From assembly GCA_020633435.1 (NCBI GenBank), contig JACKDP010000004.1, positions 558,001 through 622,000 of the forward strand: a stretch of 64,000 nt of DNA, given 5' to 3'. The notes beneath the pieces were generated by a model. It was not told the origin of the DNA and ran no database searches. It saw only the letters and a program-made list of their open reading frames with translations. This stretch comes from Myxococcales bacterium (lineage in GTDB: Bacteria; Myxococcota_A; Bradymonadia; UBA7976; UBA1532). Below, one piece after another: positions 24,169 to 33,237 of the stretch; the first letter of the stretch is position 1; each line of letters starts with the position of its first letter. The translations under genes and the position numbers were made by a program.

Positions 24169-25794
24169 TCACCCTCCCGCCCGCAGCCGCAGCGCCAGCA
24201 GGTGCCGGCACGGGCCGCTGCGCAGCCGGTGGGTGTGGAAGAAGCTGCAAGTACAGCGCGCCCGCGTCAAGACCCCGTCGGGATCGAGCAGGCCCTCGCA
24301 CCGGGTGCCGCCGACGCGGGCCACCAGCAGGCGGTTGGCCCCCATGGGGGTGTCCTGGGCCACGTCCACCTGGCCGACGAGGGCGCGGCCAGCGACGGCC
24401 TCGCCGCTCTCGGGGCCCAGCACGTCGGCGCTGAGGGCGACGGGCAGGATGGAGCGGTGGCGGAAGCGGGCGGCGGCGTGGTCGTAGATGAGCTGCCCTT
24501 CGCGGGCGAGCTGGTGCACGGCGCCGGCCACGGGCGCGCCGCCGAGGGCGGCCTCCACCTCGGCGCGGGTGGCCGAGGGGCGGGCCTTCAGGGCGGCGTC
24601 GAGGCGCCGCACGGTGCCAGCGGCCACCTGGCCATCGCCGGCCAGCAGATCGAGGCGCGCGCCGCCCGTCCAGTCGTTGGCCGTCCAGCCCGACAGGGCG
24701 AGCTGGAACGACATCTCCCCCAGGCGGGCGACCCAGGTGCTCGGCAGGCCGGAGCCCAGCAGGTGCACGTCGAAGCCCTCGGCGAGGGGCAGCAGGCGCC
24801 CGAGGACCTGGAGACGGCGGCGGCCCCAGACCTTGATGGTCTCGGGCTTCGGGCCGGCGTAGGTGGTCGAGTGGCTGACCAGGCGGACGTCCCACGGCTC
24901 GATGACGATGGCGGGCGGCTGGCCCGGCGTCAGCTCGAAGCGCAGGGAGCGCGGGCCCTGCCGCTCGCGGTGGCGGCGCAGGAAGGCCAGCAGGCCGTGG
25001 ACCACCTCGACGCCCAGGGGCACCACCCGCGTGGGCAGGCAGGAGGCGGCGAGGATCTGCCCGAAGCCGCGCAGCCAGGAGGGCGGCAGGTCGATCTTCT
25101 CCTCGCGGTAGTCGCCGCGGCCCTCCACCTTGACCTCGAAGCCGCTGGGGTCGACCTGCAGCCGGGTGGGCCGGTAGGTGCGCAGCGTCTGGAAGTGGTC
25201 GAAGAGCGCCAGGGAGTAGTCGACGTTGGTGGTGCCGCGGCCGACGTCGTGCCCGGTGAAGGCGTCGCGATCCACCGTCAGCATCCCGTAGCTCGACTCG
25301 TCCTTCGAGAAGCACTCGAAGAAGACGACGTCGTCGGCCACGGTGACGACGGGATCGCAGGGCACGAGGTGGCGGAAGAGCTGGGCGTCGTCCCGGGCGA
25401 GCTCGCTGGCCCACTGCCGCCGCACGCGCCAGTACAGGGCGTGCTCGCGCCGGAAGGCCTTCTCCAGATCCGGGATGTCGGGGACGTCGGCCCCGAGCTC
25501 GGCCCGGGCGCGAGCCTGGGCGGCGACGAGCATGCGCTGGCGCAGGGCGGCCTCGTCGGCGGCCTGCTGCTTCTTCCAGGCCTCCCACGCGCTGCGGTCG
25601 CGGGGGACGGCGCGCAGATCGCTGACGACGACGGCGTGCAGGGCCGAGATGGCCTCGCGGAAGCGGACCGGGTGGCGGAGCTGGCCGTCGAAGAAGACCT
25701 TGTCTCTCCGCAGGTTGGGCGCGAAGGCCAGGGCCTGGCCGCCGGCGACGGGGCGCACCTCGCTGGCGCCGACGTAGGCGAGATCGAGCCTCAT
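24169..25794 (-). CDS. SWIM zinc-finger domain protein
   Basis: A 541-aa protein ending in a SWIM-type zinc finger: Cys514, Cys516, then Cys529 and His531 (CTC...GPCRH). SWIM fingers bind DNA or proteins and in bacteria occur in large proteins of poorly defined function, sometimes beside AAA/vWA genes. The body (residues 1-480) is mixed alpha/beta without a recognised enzyme motif. Its start codon overlaps the stop of the upstream helical-repeat gene (ATGA), so they are one operon. Its stop lies only 20 bases before the retron a1 arm on the same strand. Confidence 0.8.
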   Translation of the reverse strand: MRLDLAYVGASEVRPVAGGQALAFAPNLRRDKVFFDGQLRHPVRFREAISALHAVVVSDLRAVPRDRSAWEAWKKQQAADEAALRQRMLVAAQARARAELGADVPDIPDLEKAFRREHALYWRVRRQWASELARDDAQLFRHLVPCDPVVTVADDVVFFECFSKDESSYGMLTVDRDAFTGHDVGRGTTNVDYSLALFDHFQTLRTYRPTRLQVDPSGFEVKVEGRGDYREEKIDLPPSWLRGFGQILAASCLPTRVVPLGVEVVHGLLAFLRRHRERQGPRSLRFELTPGQPPAIVIEPWDVRLVSHSTTYAGPKPETIKVWGRRRLQVLGRLLPLAEGFDVHLLGSGLPSTWVARLGEMSFQLALSGWTANDWTGGARLDLLAGDGQVAAGTVRRLDAALKARPSATRAEVEAALGGAPVAGAVHQLAREGQLIYDHAAARFRHRSILPVALSADVLGPESGEAVAGRALVGQVDVAQDTPMGANRLLVARVGGTRCEGLLDPDGVLTRARCTCSFFHTHRLRSGPCRHLLALRLRAGG

Positions 25795-27452
25795 GCGGCG
25801 GCCTCGAGCGCCAGCTCGGGGAAGCGGGCGGCGACGACGGCGCGCAGGGCGGGCTGCCGGTGGACGGCGCCCACGATGACGGCGAGGGCCTGGCGGCGGT
25901 CGGGGGCCGAGACGCTGCGCAGGGCGAAGCCGAGCAGGCGCAGCAGCTCGGGGGCCTCCTCGGGGTGGCGCTCCAGGCGGTCGCCGATCTGGCGCAGCGC
26001 GCGGCCGCGGGCGGACGAGCCGCTGCCCAGGGCCAGCAGGGTGTCGAGCCAGAGGGCCCGCCGCTGGTCGACGTGGGCCCGCCGCGCCTCGATGTGCTGC
26101 AGCAGGAAGCGGCGGACGTCGGCGTAGGGCGTCTCGGGCAGGGCCTCCCAGAGCAGCGCCTCGTCGCGGAAGCGGTCGGAGGCCACCAGAGCGAGGCCGT
26201 GGGCGCGCACGTCGGCGGCGGCGGCGTCGACGAGGTCGCGGACCTGGGTGGGCTGGGCGTCGGGCTCGCGGGCCAGGCGGTCGGCCAGCCAGGCGGCGGC
26301 GGCGGCGCGGACCTCGGCCACCCGGGCGCCCGTCAGCGGCAGCGCGACGGGGAGCGGGGCGGCGAGCGCCTGCGTCCACTGCCAGCCCAGGCGGGCCACG
26401 GGGGCCACGGGCAGCCGGGCCAGGCGGACGCACTCGGCGGCCCCGAGGCGCTGGGGATCGACGTGGGTGGCGGCCGCCGCGCAGACGGCCTGGGCCGCCA
26501 CCGGGCCGGGCAGGCCGAGGAGGGCCAGCCAGCGCTCCCGGGGGAGGCGGGCGAGCTCGGCGCGATCGGCGAGGGCCGCGGCGCCCGCCGTCTGGGCGTC
26601 CTCGTAGGGGCTGGCCAGCAGCGCCGTCACCGCGTCGAGTTCGAGCGTCTGCAGCGCCGTCGGGTGCGCCGCGCGCAGGAGCGCCAGGGCCCAGCCGCGC
26701 ACCAGGGCCGCCTTCGCGCCAGCCACGAGGGCCAGCAGGTCGGCGGCGGCGGCCGGGGCGTACCAGGCGGCCGGGTGCAGCGGCGCGGGCTGCAGCGTCT
26801 CCAGGCTCGCCCCGGCGGCCAGCACGGTGCCCCGGCGGGTGCGCGTCAGCAGCGGCGAGCGCCCGAAGAGCAGATGGTGCAACCCCCAGGAATCCAACAG
26901 ATTTTCCGTGGTCGACAGGTGCTCGTCGGCGTAGCGGGCGAGGGCCGCCGCGACGACCTGGCGGAAGCGATCGGGCTGGCGGTAGCCCAGCCGACGGAAG
27001 AACCGCAGGGCCCGCCGCTGGAGGTACAGGCGGGTGGGCCGGCTGAAGCGCCCCAGGTGCCGAGCGCGGCCGGGGCCCACGGGGATGCTCGGGTCGTAGC
27101 GCAGGACGACGTCCTGCACCGACTCGCGGGTGCGCCAGTCCCAGCGGCCGATGACGGTCAGCTTGCGGGGCACCAGGCGGTCGAAGGCGACGAGGAAGGC
27201 GCCCACGAGCGCGGCGTCGCCAGCCGCCTCGGCCGCCTTGTACAGGGCCTTCACCAGCGGGCGGTGGCCGGCCTGGTCGCAGCCCGCCTCGATGTACTCC
27301 TGGAGGGCCGCGCGGGCCCAGGGGCGCGCGTCGGCGACCCAGCGGCGGGCGAGGCCGCGCAGGCCCACCGTCTCGCGGGCCGCCAGGACGGCCGGGAGGA
27401 AGCCCGGGTGGGCCTCCTCGAACCAGACCTCGAGCTGGATGACCGAGTCCAT
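25791..27452 (-). CDS. helical-repeat protein, partner of the SWIM gene
   Basis: A 553-aa, Ala/Leu/Arg-rich protein with no signal peptide or TM segment. Successive helix pairs of about 35-40 residues from residue 230 onward (for example LLALVAGAKAALVRGWALAL, ELDAVTALLASPYEDAQTAG) suggest HEAT-like solenoid repeats. The N-terminal 200 residues contain conserved-looking aromatic and basic stretches (HLGRFSRPTRLYLQRRALRF). The ATG at 27452 is chosen over a longer frame to 27485 because MDSVIQLEVWFEEAHPGFLP is a natural start. Coupled by start-stop overlap to the SWIM gene. Function unknown; a scaffold or regulator is likely. Confidence 0.75.
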   Translation of the reverse strand: MDSVIQLEVWFEEAHPGFLPAVLAARETVGLRGLARRWVADARPWARAALQEYIEAGCDQAGHRPLVKALYKAAEAAGDAALVGAFLVAFDRLVPRKLTVIGRWDWRTRESVQDVVLRYDPSIPVGPGRARHLGRFSRPTRLYLQRRALRFFRRLGYRQPDRFRQVVAAALARYADEHLSTTENLLDSWGLHHLLFGRSPLLTRTRRGTVLAAGASLETLQPAPLHPAAWYAPAAAADLLALVAGAKAALVRGWALALLRAAHPTALQTLELDAVTALLASPYEDAQTAGAAALADRAELARLPRERWLALLGLPGPVAAQAVCAAAATHVDPQRLGAAECVRLARLPVAPVARLGWQWTQALAAPLPVALPLTGARVAEVRAAAAAWLADRLAREPDAQPTQVRDLVDAAAADVRAHGLALVASDRFRDEALLWEALPETPYADVRRFLLQHIEARRAHVDQRRALWLDTLLALGSGSSARGRALRQIGDRLERHPEEAPELLRLLGFALRSVSAPDRRQALAVIVGAVHRQPALRAVVAARFPELALEAAA

Positions 27453-27504
27453 GGGACTGGGGTACCGCACCCGCCGCCGAACCACAATGGGCCGGCGCGT
27501 CCGG

Positions 27505-28275
27505 TCAGGGCGTGGGCTTCTTGCTCATGCCCCGCAGCAGGGGCGGCAGGTCGGCCAGCGCGTCGAGGGCCAGGGCCTTGCGCGCCGACGCCCGCGCGTC
27601 GTCCACGTCGCCCAGGCGCAGCGCGTAGGCGGCCCGCTGGCTCCAGTCCGCCGCCGTGGCGTCGGCCCGGGCCGTCATCTGGACGAGCAGCGTCCACGCC
27701 TCGCGGTAGCGGCGCGCGTAGCGGTAGTCCTCCAGCTTCTCCACCAGCTCGAACGTCCCCTGCCGGTCGACGATGGCGTCCACCTGGGCCCAGAAGGCGT
27801 CGTTGAAGGTGATGTCGCTGTCGGCGACGTGCTCCTCGATGGGCCACGTCCGCACCGCCGAGACGCGCCAGCGGCCGCCCTCCTGCCGCAAGGTGTAGCG
27901 GCGTGAGATCACGTCGTTGCCGCCGAAGAAGTTGCGGGAGATGCGCAGGGTGACGGTGGGCGGCGTGCCCGCCGCGTCGAACTCGGGCTCCTCGAAGAAG
28001 AGGCGGTCCGTGCGGGAGGGCGGCGCAGCGTACTCCAGCGCCAGCAGGGCCTGGGCCTGCGCCCGCGTCATCTGCACGTCGTAGGGCCCGGGGGCCTCGC
28101 CCCGCCCGCGCACGAACACCGCGTCGCGGGTGTAGAGATCGAGGTGGGCCGGCAGCCGGTGGCGCTCGAACCCCGCCCGCTCGGACTCCTTGATCGCCTT
28201 CACCACCCGCACCTGCGCGGCGTCGTCGGCGAGGGGCGGGGCCAGGAGCAGCGTGAAGGCGAGGAGGCCGACCAT
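27505..28275 (-). CDS. exported protein with NTF2-like and helical repeat regions
   Basis: A 256-aa protein with a short signal peptide (MVGLLAFTLLLAPPLA). Residues 25-150 look like an NTF2/SnoaL-type alpha+beta fold (LYTRDAVFVRGRGE, VTLRISRNFFGG, ISRRYTLRQEGGRWRVSAVR). Residues 165-250 are TPR-like helices (AWTLLVQMTARADATAADWS, AAYALRLGDVDDARASARKA). No catalytic motif is visible. It starts 2 bases after the EboA-like gene's stop codon, so the two are co-transcribed. Role unknown; periplasmic. Confidence 0.7.
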   Translation of the reverse strand: MVGLLAFTLLLAPPLADDAAQVRVVKAIKESERAGFERHRLPAHLDLYTRDAVFVRGRGEAPGPYDVQMTRAQAQALLALEYAAPPSRTDRLFFEEPEFDAAGTPPTVTLRISRNFFGGNDVISRRYTLRQEGGRWRVSAVRTWPIEEHVADSDITFNDAFWAQVDAIVDRQGTFELVEKLEDYRYARRYREAWTLLVQMTARADATAADWSQRAAYALRLGDVDDARASARKALALDALADLPPLLRGMSKKPTP

Positions 28276-28277
28276 GC

Positions 28278-29156
28278 TCACCTCGCCGCCGCGGCCCGGG
28301 CCAGCGCCAGGGCCGCCAGCACACGGGGATCCGTCTCGCGGGCGAGGCGCTCGTCGATGAACGAGGCCGTGCGCGGGTCGGCGGCGTTGGCCAGGGCCCG
28401 GGCGGCCACCAGGCGCTCGTCGGGCAGCGGGTGCTCCATGCGGCCGATGAGGCGGGCCACCAGGCCGGGCCGGGGGTGCAGGGCCGAGACGACCCAGACG
28501 GCCGGCGGCACCGGCCGGCCCGCGGCCTCGCGCTCGTCGGCGAACTCGCAGAGGCTCTTGGCCAGCTCGGCGTCGGCCCGGTCCTCCAGGCCGATGAACC
28601 GCGAGACGTCCAGCCCGCAGAACAGGGCCTTGAGCACCGCCTTGCGGTACTGCTGGTCGTCGAGGTGCGCGGCCGTGAACGGGTTGCCGCACCACGCGGC
28701 CTCCATGAGCTGCTCCAGGTAGGTGCGGCCGGCGTCGGCGATGATCTCGAGGGCCGGGTCCTCCTCGGGATCGTCCACGAAGCTCAGGGCGTGCAGCGCG
28801 GCCACCCGCGTCTCGGTGTCGCCCAGATCGTAGGCGGCGTAGAGGGCGGCGTAGGGCGCCGACGTGCGCTGGACGGCCTGGGCCAGCAGCAGGACGCGGG
28901 CGGCGGTGTCCGTCGTCCAGCGGCCCAGGACGAGATCGCCCCAGGCGGTGGGCACGCTGACGGTCTCGCGCTCCTGGAAGCTGGCCACGAGGGGCCGGGC
29001 GCCCACGATGCGGCGCAGGTCGGCGAAGGCGGCGCGCAGGGTCTCGACGTCATCGTCGGCGTGGGCCGCCAGGAAGTCGACGCCGGGGCCATCGCCCAGG
29101 CGCGCCCGCAGCAGGGCGTCCAGGGCAGCGCGGCTCTCGGCAGGGGTGGCGCTCAT
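28278..29156 (-). CDS. eboA: EboA-domain protein
   Basis: A 292-aa protein. Residues 120-225 carry the EboA pattern: LxALYAAYDLGDTETRVAALHAL, then GNPFTAAHLDDQQYRKAVLKALF, GLEDRADAELAKSLCEFADE and AAGRPVP. In cyanobacteria, algae and some other bacteria EboA belongs to a six-gene ebo cluster linked to processing and export of secondary-metabolite precursors; its own biochemical role is unsettled. Here none of eboB-F is nearby, so this is a stand-alone copy. The ATG at 29156 is preferred over upstream frames because of the GGAGGATGC ribosome binding site. The downstream exported protein is co-transcribed. Confidence 0.75.
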   Translation of the reverse strand: MSATPAESRAALDALLRARLGDGPGVDFLAAHADDDVETLRAAFADLRRIVGARPLVASFQERETVSVPTAWGDLVLGRWTTDTAARVLLLAQAVQRTSAPYAALYAAYDLGDTETRVAALHALSFVDDPEEDPALEIIADAGRTYLEQLMEAAWCGNPFTAAHLDDQQYRKAVLKALFCGLDVSRFIGLEDRADAELAKSLCEFADEREAAGRPVPPAVWVVSALHPRPGLVARLIGRMEHPLPDERLVAARALANAADPRTASFIDERLARETDPRVLAALALARAAAAR

Positions 29157-29190
29157 GCATCCTCCAAAGGGGTCATCGGTTCGCAGGGCA

Positions 29191-30240
29191 TCAGTCGAGC
29201 TTCTTCCAGCGCGCGCCCGGGAAGGCCCGCCCCCCGGGGGGGACGTTGGCCAGCACATAGGTGGCCCGGCGGTTCTGGGGCTCGTCCACGCCATCGGCGG
29301 TGGCCACGGCCAGGGCGGCCTCGCCGAAGCCCTGGTAGTACACGGGCAGCTTCACGCCGTGCTGGCGGAAGTAGGCCGCGATGGCGCGGGCGCGCTTGTC
29401 GCTCAGGACCTGGTTGTCGCCGGGGGCGCCCACGGTGTCGGTGAAGCCGGCGACGTAGATCTTGAGGTCGACGCTGACGGCCTCGTCGCCCAGCTCGGCC
29501 TTGAAGCGAGCGATCTCGCGCTCGAGCGTGGCGAAGACGTTGTCGATCTTGTGGGCCTCGGTGGGGCGCACGTCCCACTTGCCCGACTCGAACACCACGT
29601 CTTCATGGGGGATTTCGGCGAACCAGCTCACCACGCGCAGGCCGACCCAGAAGCCGAACTCGTCGTGGATCTTGAGCTCCAGCCGCTTGATGACGTCGCC
29701 CTCGTTGACGGTGAACTCGACGGGCACGCGCCCGGTGGCGCCGGCGAGGTCGACCTCCTCGTCCACCACGACGGCCCCGCCGTCGCCGAACGCCTTGACC
29801 TCGGCCTTGGCGACCGCGTGGCTCGGCTCGATGATGACGCGCCCGGCCGCGAGGTCGACGTCGCCCTTGGCGAGCTTCACGTCCAGCGGGTTGATGGCGG
29901 CGATCTTCAGCGTCAGGGGCGCCGTCGTCGTCGCGCCGTCGGCCGAGCCCGTCAGCTCCCCCGTCCACTCCGAGACCCCGGCGGGCACCGCCCAGCGGAA
30001 CGTCTGCGCCTTGCCGGCCGGCAGCTTCTTGGCGTGGAACGTCTGGTTGCGGCCATCGGGGCCCTTGAGGACGAGCTTCACGTCGAAGGCGTCGTTGGCC
30101 GACGACAGCGTGATCTCGGCCGGCTGGCCCGGCTTGATGCGGTCCTTGACGCGGTACTGCCACGCGGGGCCGGCCGCGTGGGCCAGGCCGACGGCGGCGA
30201 GGAGGAGCAGGGCTGGCAGGATCAGGGGGCGCGGGGACAT
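29191..30240 (-). CDS. OmpA-family protein
   Basis: A 349-aa exported protein (signal MSPRPLILPALLLLAAVGLAHA). Residues 25-210 are all-beta, with Ig-like or similar periplasmic modules (PGQPAEITLSSANDAFDVKL). The C-terminal 120 residues form the OmpA peptidoglycan-binding domain: YVAGFTDTVGAPGDNQVLSD, KRARAIAAYFRQHGV, YYQGFGE and NRRATYVLA. Such proteins tie the outer envelope to the cell wall. Its start overlaps the stop of the AgmX-domain gene by one base (TGATG), so the two are coupled. Confidence 0.87.
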   Translation of the reverse strand: MSPRPLILPALLLLAAVGLAHAAGPAWQYRVKDRIKPGQPAEITLSSANDAFDVKLVLKGPDGRNQTFHAKKLPAGKAQTFRWAVPAGVSEWTGELTGSADGATTTAPLTLKIAAINPLDVKLAKGDVDLAAGRVIIEPSHAVAKAEVKAFGDGGAVVVDEEVDLAGATGRVPVEFTVNEGDVIKRLELKIHDEFGFWVGLRVVSWFAEIPHEDVVFESGKWDVRPTEAHKIDNVFATLEREIARFKAELGDEAVSVDLKIYVAGFTDTVGAPGDNQVLSDKRARAIAAYFRQHGVKLPVYYQGFGEAALAVATADGVDEPQNRRATYVLANVPPGGRAFPGARWKKLD

Positions 30241-30908
30241 CACTCCTCCGGGGTCGGCCGCAGGATGAACGGGTAGTTGACGGTGACCTCGCCGTCCATC
30301 TCCGCCTCGAAGCTCAGCTCGGCGATGGCCTTCAGCGCGCACATCCCGAGGAAGGGGTTGCCGAGGGAATCTTCCGTGATCTCGGCATCTTTCAGGTGGC
30401 CGGTGCCGCCCTCGGCCTGCACGACGAACTGCACCTTCAGCACGCCCTCGAGGTCGGCGTTCTGGGCGAGGGCCTGGCGGTAGCAGTCGGCGATGGCCGG
30501 GCGGGCCGTGCCGATGGCGGCCTGGACGGCCTCCTTGCGCATGGTGCCCGGGGCGCGCTCGCCCGGGGGCTCGTCGGGGCTCGTCGCGTCGCCGACGCCG
30601 GGGACCTGCGGGGCCTCCTGGGCGATCAGGCGCCGCACGCCGGCGCGATCGACGGGCACGGGCGGCGCGAGGACGGCGGGCGGCGGGGCCTGGATGGCCG
30701 TCGTGACGGTGTAGGGCTTCGGCGGCTCGGGGGCGCGCTCGGGCGGCGCCGGGGGGCGCGCCGGCGGGCGGGCGGCGGCCGAGACCCCGGAGGCCGAGGT
30801 GACGGCGGCGGTGGGGCGGACCGGCGGCGGGGGCTGGTCTTCCCAGAGCGCCCAGCCCACCGCGCCCACGACCAGCACCACCGCGATGAGGATGGCCACC
30901 CGGCCCAT
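30240..30908 (-). CDS. AgmX/PglI C-terminal domain protein (TonB-like)
   Basis: A 222-aa protein with an N-terminal TM anchor (MGRVAILIAVVLVVGAVGWAL), a long Pro/Ala-rich spacer (residues 25-110) and a C-terminal domain of about 100 residues. The domain has the AgmX/PglI pattern: IGTARPAIADCYRQALAQN, LEGVLKVQFVVQAEGGTGHL, NPFLGMCALKAI and VTVNYPFIL. In myxobacteria the domain occurs in adventurous gliding and envelope energy-transduction proteins and resembles TonB. The ATG at 30908 has GGGAG nearby. It is translated just ahead of the OmpA gene, suggesting a joint envelope role. Confidence 0.82.
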   Translation of the reverse strand: MGRVAILIAVVLVVGAVGWALWEDQPPPPVRPTAAVTSASGVSAAARPPARPPAPPERAPEPPKPYTVTTAIQAPPPAVLAPPVPVDRAGVRRLIAQEAPQVPGVGDATSPDEPPGERAPGTMRKEAVQAAIGTARPAIADCYRQALAQNADLEGVLKVQFVVQAEGGTGHLKDAEITEDSLGNPFLGMCALKAIAELSFEAEMDGEVTVNYPFILRPTPEE

Positions 30909-30987
30909 GCTCACTCCCTCCCGGCGCTCGTGGCTCGGACGGGGCGCATCCTGACACGGCGCACCTGGAGGGAGCAACGCCGCCGCG

Positions 30988-33237
30988 TCAGCGCCCGTCC
31001 AGGCTCAACAGGAATGTCACCAGGGCGTCGACATCGGCCGCGTCGAGGGCCGCCACGGCGCCATGCCGGTCATCCGGGTTGCGGTCGATGAGGGCGACGC
31101 GCAGATCCGGGGCGCTGCCATCGTGCAGGAACGGCGCGCCGTCGAAGAGGCCGAGCAGCGTCGGCGTGTCGATGCCGGTGAGCGGCCCCCCGAGCCGCTG
31201 GCCGGAGGTGGGCCGGAGGGTGCCCACGTCGTGCAGGCGCGGCGCGCCGTCGGGGCCGAAGGCGGAGTCGGTGAACCGGGGGCCGGCGTGGCAGGCGTCG
31301 CAGGCGAGGGCGCGGAAGATCCCCTCCCCGCGGATCGCGGCCTCCGACAGCGCGCCCTCGGGGGTGCGGTGGGGGCTGCGGGGCACCGTGTCCAGCGTCG
31401 CGGCGTAGGCGGCGAGGGCGTCGAGATCGGCGCTGCGCCCGGCCTTGGGCGGGCCGAGGGGCGTCGAGGCGGCGGCGAAGTCGGCGTCGGTCAGCAGGCC
31501 GGTGCCGCCGAAGGGCCCGCGGATGTCGTGCTCGAAGTCCTGGATCTCGTCGAAGTTCCCCGACCAGTGGATGGGGGCCATGCCGGCGCGGCCGAGCATG
31601 GAGATGGTGTTGCGCAGCCCCTCGCCGCGGGCGGTGAAGTCCCAGACCAGGCGGTCGGCGTCGCCGTCGAGGTGGCAGTGGGCGCAGGCGATGTAGCCGT
31701 CGCGGCTGAGGCGGGGATCGGCGCTGTCGTTGAAGAGCTGCTTGCCGCGCAGGACGGCGGCGTCGAGGGGCTCGGCGGCGACGGTGGGCACGCGGAAGGC
31801 CGGGCGGGGCACGGCGCGCAGGTCGGAGACGTCCCAGACCCGCACCTCGCGGGACAGGCTGGCGTCGGCGAAGAGCCACCGGTCGTCGGCGCTCAGGGCG
31901 AGGCCCTGCACCGCGAAGCCCGCCTCCACCAGCGTGCCGGCGGGGCCCCCGGCGAGGCGGTCCAGCCGCTCGATGACCTGGGTGCCGCGCATGGCCACGA
32001 ACAAGTAGTCGCCCTGGGCCGTGTAGACGCCGGCCGAGGCGAGGCCGCGGCCGTCGAACTGCTTGCGGGCGTCGAAATCCTCTGTGTTTTCAGGCAGATT
32101 CACGAAGGAGACCACCGCGCGGAGCACCGTGTCGAAGGCGGGGATCTCGCCGTCGAACGCCGGGCCGTGCAGCACGTTGGCCTGGAGCGAGGGCAGCGCC
32201 ACCTCGCGGCCGGTGGGCGCGACGAGGACGGCGTCCAGGTAGCCGGGGACGCCGCCGATCTCGGTGTCGGACGGGGGCTGGGGATCGAAGGCCAGCGTCC
32301 AGCCCGGGCGGGGCCCGGCCAGCCGGTCGACCACCGCGACGCGGCCCTCCCCGTCGGGCGAGCGCCAGCGCGAGACGGCCACGGCGCCATCGGGCAACAC
32401 GGCCACGCCGCGAGCGTCGGGGGTGGCGGGCTGGCGGGCGTCGACGACGAGGGCGCCGTCCTGCCAGGCCAGCCAGACCACCTCGCCGGTGCCCTGCAGG
32501 CTCACGACCAGGCGCTCGTCGGCCGCCGCGACGCCGAAGGGCCGGGCGCCGTAGCGAAACGCGACGCGGGCCGGCTCGCCGTCGCCGTGGACCCAGACGG
32601 CGTCGTCGTCGGGGCAGGCCACGGCCAGGGCGTCGCCCCAGCGGGCGAGGGTGCGGGGGCCATGGCAGGTCGGCGTGGCGGGGCCGGCGGCGAAGCCCTC
32701 GCCGTCGGGGACCACGCGCGCGATGGCGTCGGCGTCGGGCACGACGACGGCCACGCCCCCGCCCGGCAGGGGGGCGATGCTGCTGGACTGGCGCGGCGCG
32801 TGGGTGAGCGGCCAGGTGACGCTGATGAGGGCGGCGTCGGTGCGGCGGGCGCCGTCGGGGCCCGTGGCGGTGAGGGTGGCGCGGTAGCGGCCCGGCGCCG
32901 GCCAGGCGGCGCGGACGACGGGGCCCTCGACCTGGCGGCCATCGCCCAGATCCCAGGCGTAGGCGACGGCGCCGGTGGTGGCCGAGGCGTCCAGGATCAC
33001 CTCCGCGTCGACCAGGGCGTACTGGTCGGGGCCGGCCGCCGCCACCAGGGGCGTGGGGCCGGCGTCGGGCGCGGCGTCCGCGGCGGCGTCGGGCGCGGCG
33101 TCCGGCGCGGCGTCGGGGGACGCGGCGTCTGGCGGGGTCGCGTCGGTGGCGGCGTCGACGGCGGCGTCGGGCGGATCCGCGGCGCCGCCGTCGTCGCACC
33201 CCGCCAGCAGCGCCAGCAGCAGCGCCGCGCGCCTCAC
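30988..33237 (-). CDS. lipoprotein: PKD domain, propeller and di-haem cytochrome c peroxidase-like region
   Basis: A 749-aa lipoprotein starting with GTG (VRRAALLLALLAGC, Cys15). A DAAPDAAPDAA linker of about 45 residues is followed by a PKD domain (about 60-150) and a beta-propeller (about 150-480). The C-terminal cytochrome region has two CxxCH haem sites (CAHCH and CDACH) separated by about 170 residues, plus the GPFGGTGLL and TPTLLGLFDGAPFLHDGS blocks typical of MauG/CcpA-like di-haem enzymes. It likely performs surface redox chemistry; the substrate is unknown. Its GTG overlaps the stop of the preceding LVIVD lipoprotein gene, so the two are an operon. Confidence 0.87.
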   Translation of the reverse strand: MRRAALLLALLAGCDDGGAADPPDAAVDAATDATPPDAASPDAAPDAAPDAAADAAPDAGPTPLVAAAGPDQYALVDAEVILDASATTGAVAYAWDLGDGRQVEGPVVRAAWPAPGRYRATLTATGPDGARRTDAALISVTWPLTHAPRQSSSIAPLPGGGVAVVVPDADAIARVVPDGEGFAAGPATPTCHGPRTLARWGDALAVACPDDDAVWVHGDGEPARVAFRYGARPFGVAAADERLVVSLQGTGEVVWLAWQDGALVVDARQPATPDARGVAVLPDGAVAVSRWRSPDGEGRVAVVDRLAGPRPGWTLAFDPQPPSDTEIGGVPGYLDAVLVAPTGREVALPSLQANVLHGPAFDGEIPAFDTVLRAVVSFVNLPENTEDFDARKQFDGRGLASAGVYTAQGDYLFVAMRGTQVIERLDRLAGGPAGTLVEAGFAVQGLALSADDRWLFADASLSREVRVWDVSDLRAVPRPAFRVPTVAAEPLDAAVLRGKQLFNDSADPRLSRDGYIACAHCHLDGDADRLVWDFTARGEGLRNTISMLGRAGMAPIHWSGNFDEIQDFEHDIRGPFGGTGLLTDADFAAASTPLGPPKAGRSADLDALAAYAATLDTVPRSPHRTPEGALSEAAIRGEGIFRALACDACHAGPRFTDSAFGPDGAPRLHDVGTLRPTSGQRLGGPLTGIDTPTLLGLFDGAPFLHDGSAPDLRVALIDRNPDDRHGAVAALDAADVDALVTFLLSLDGR

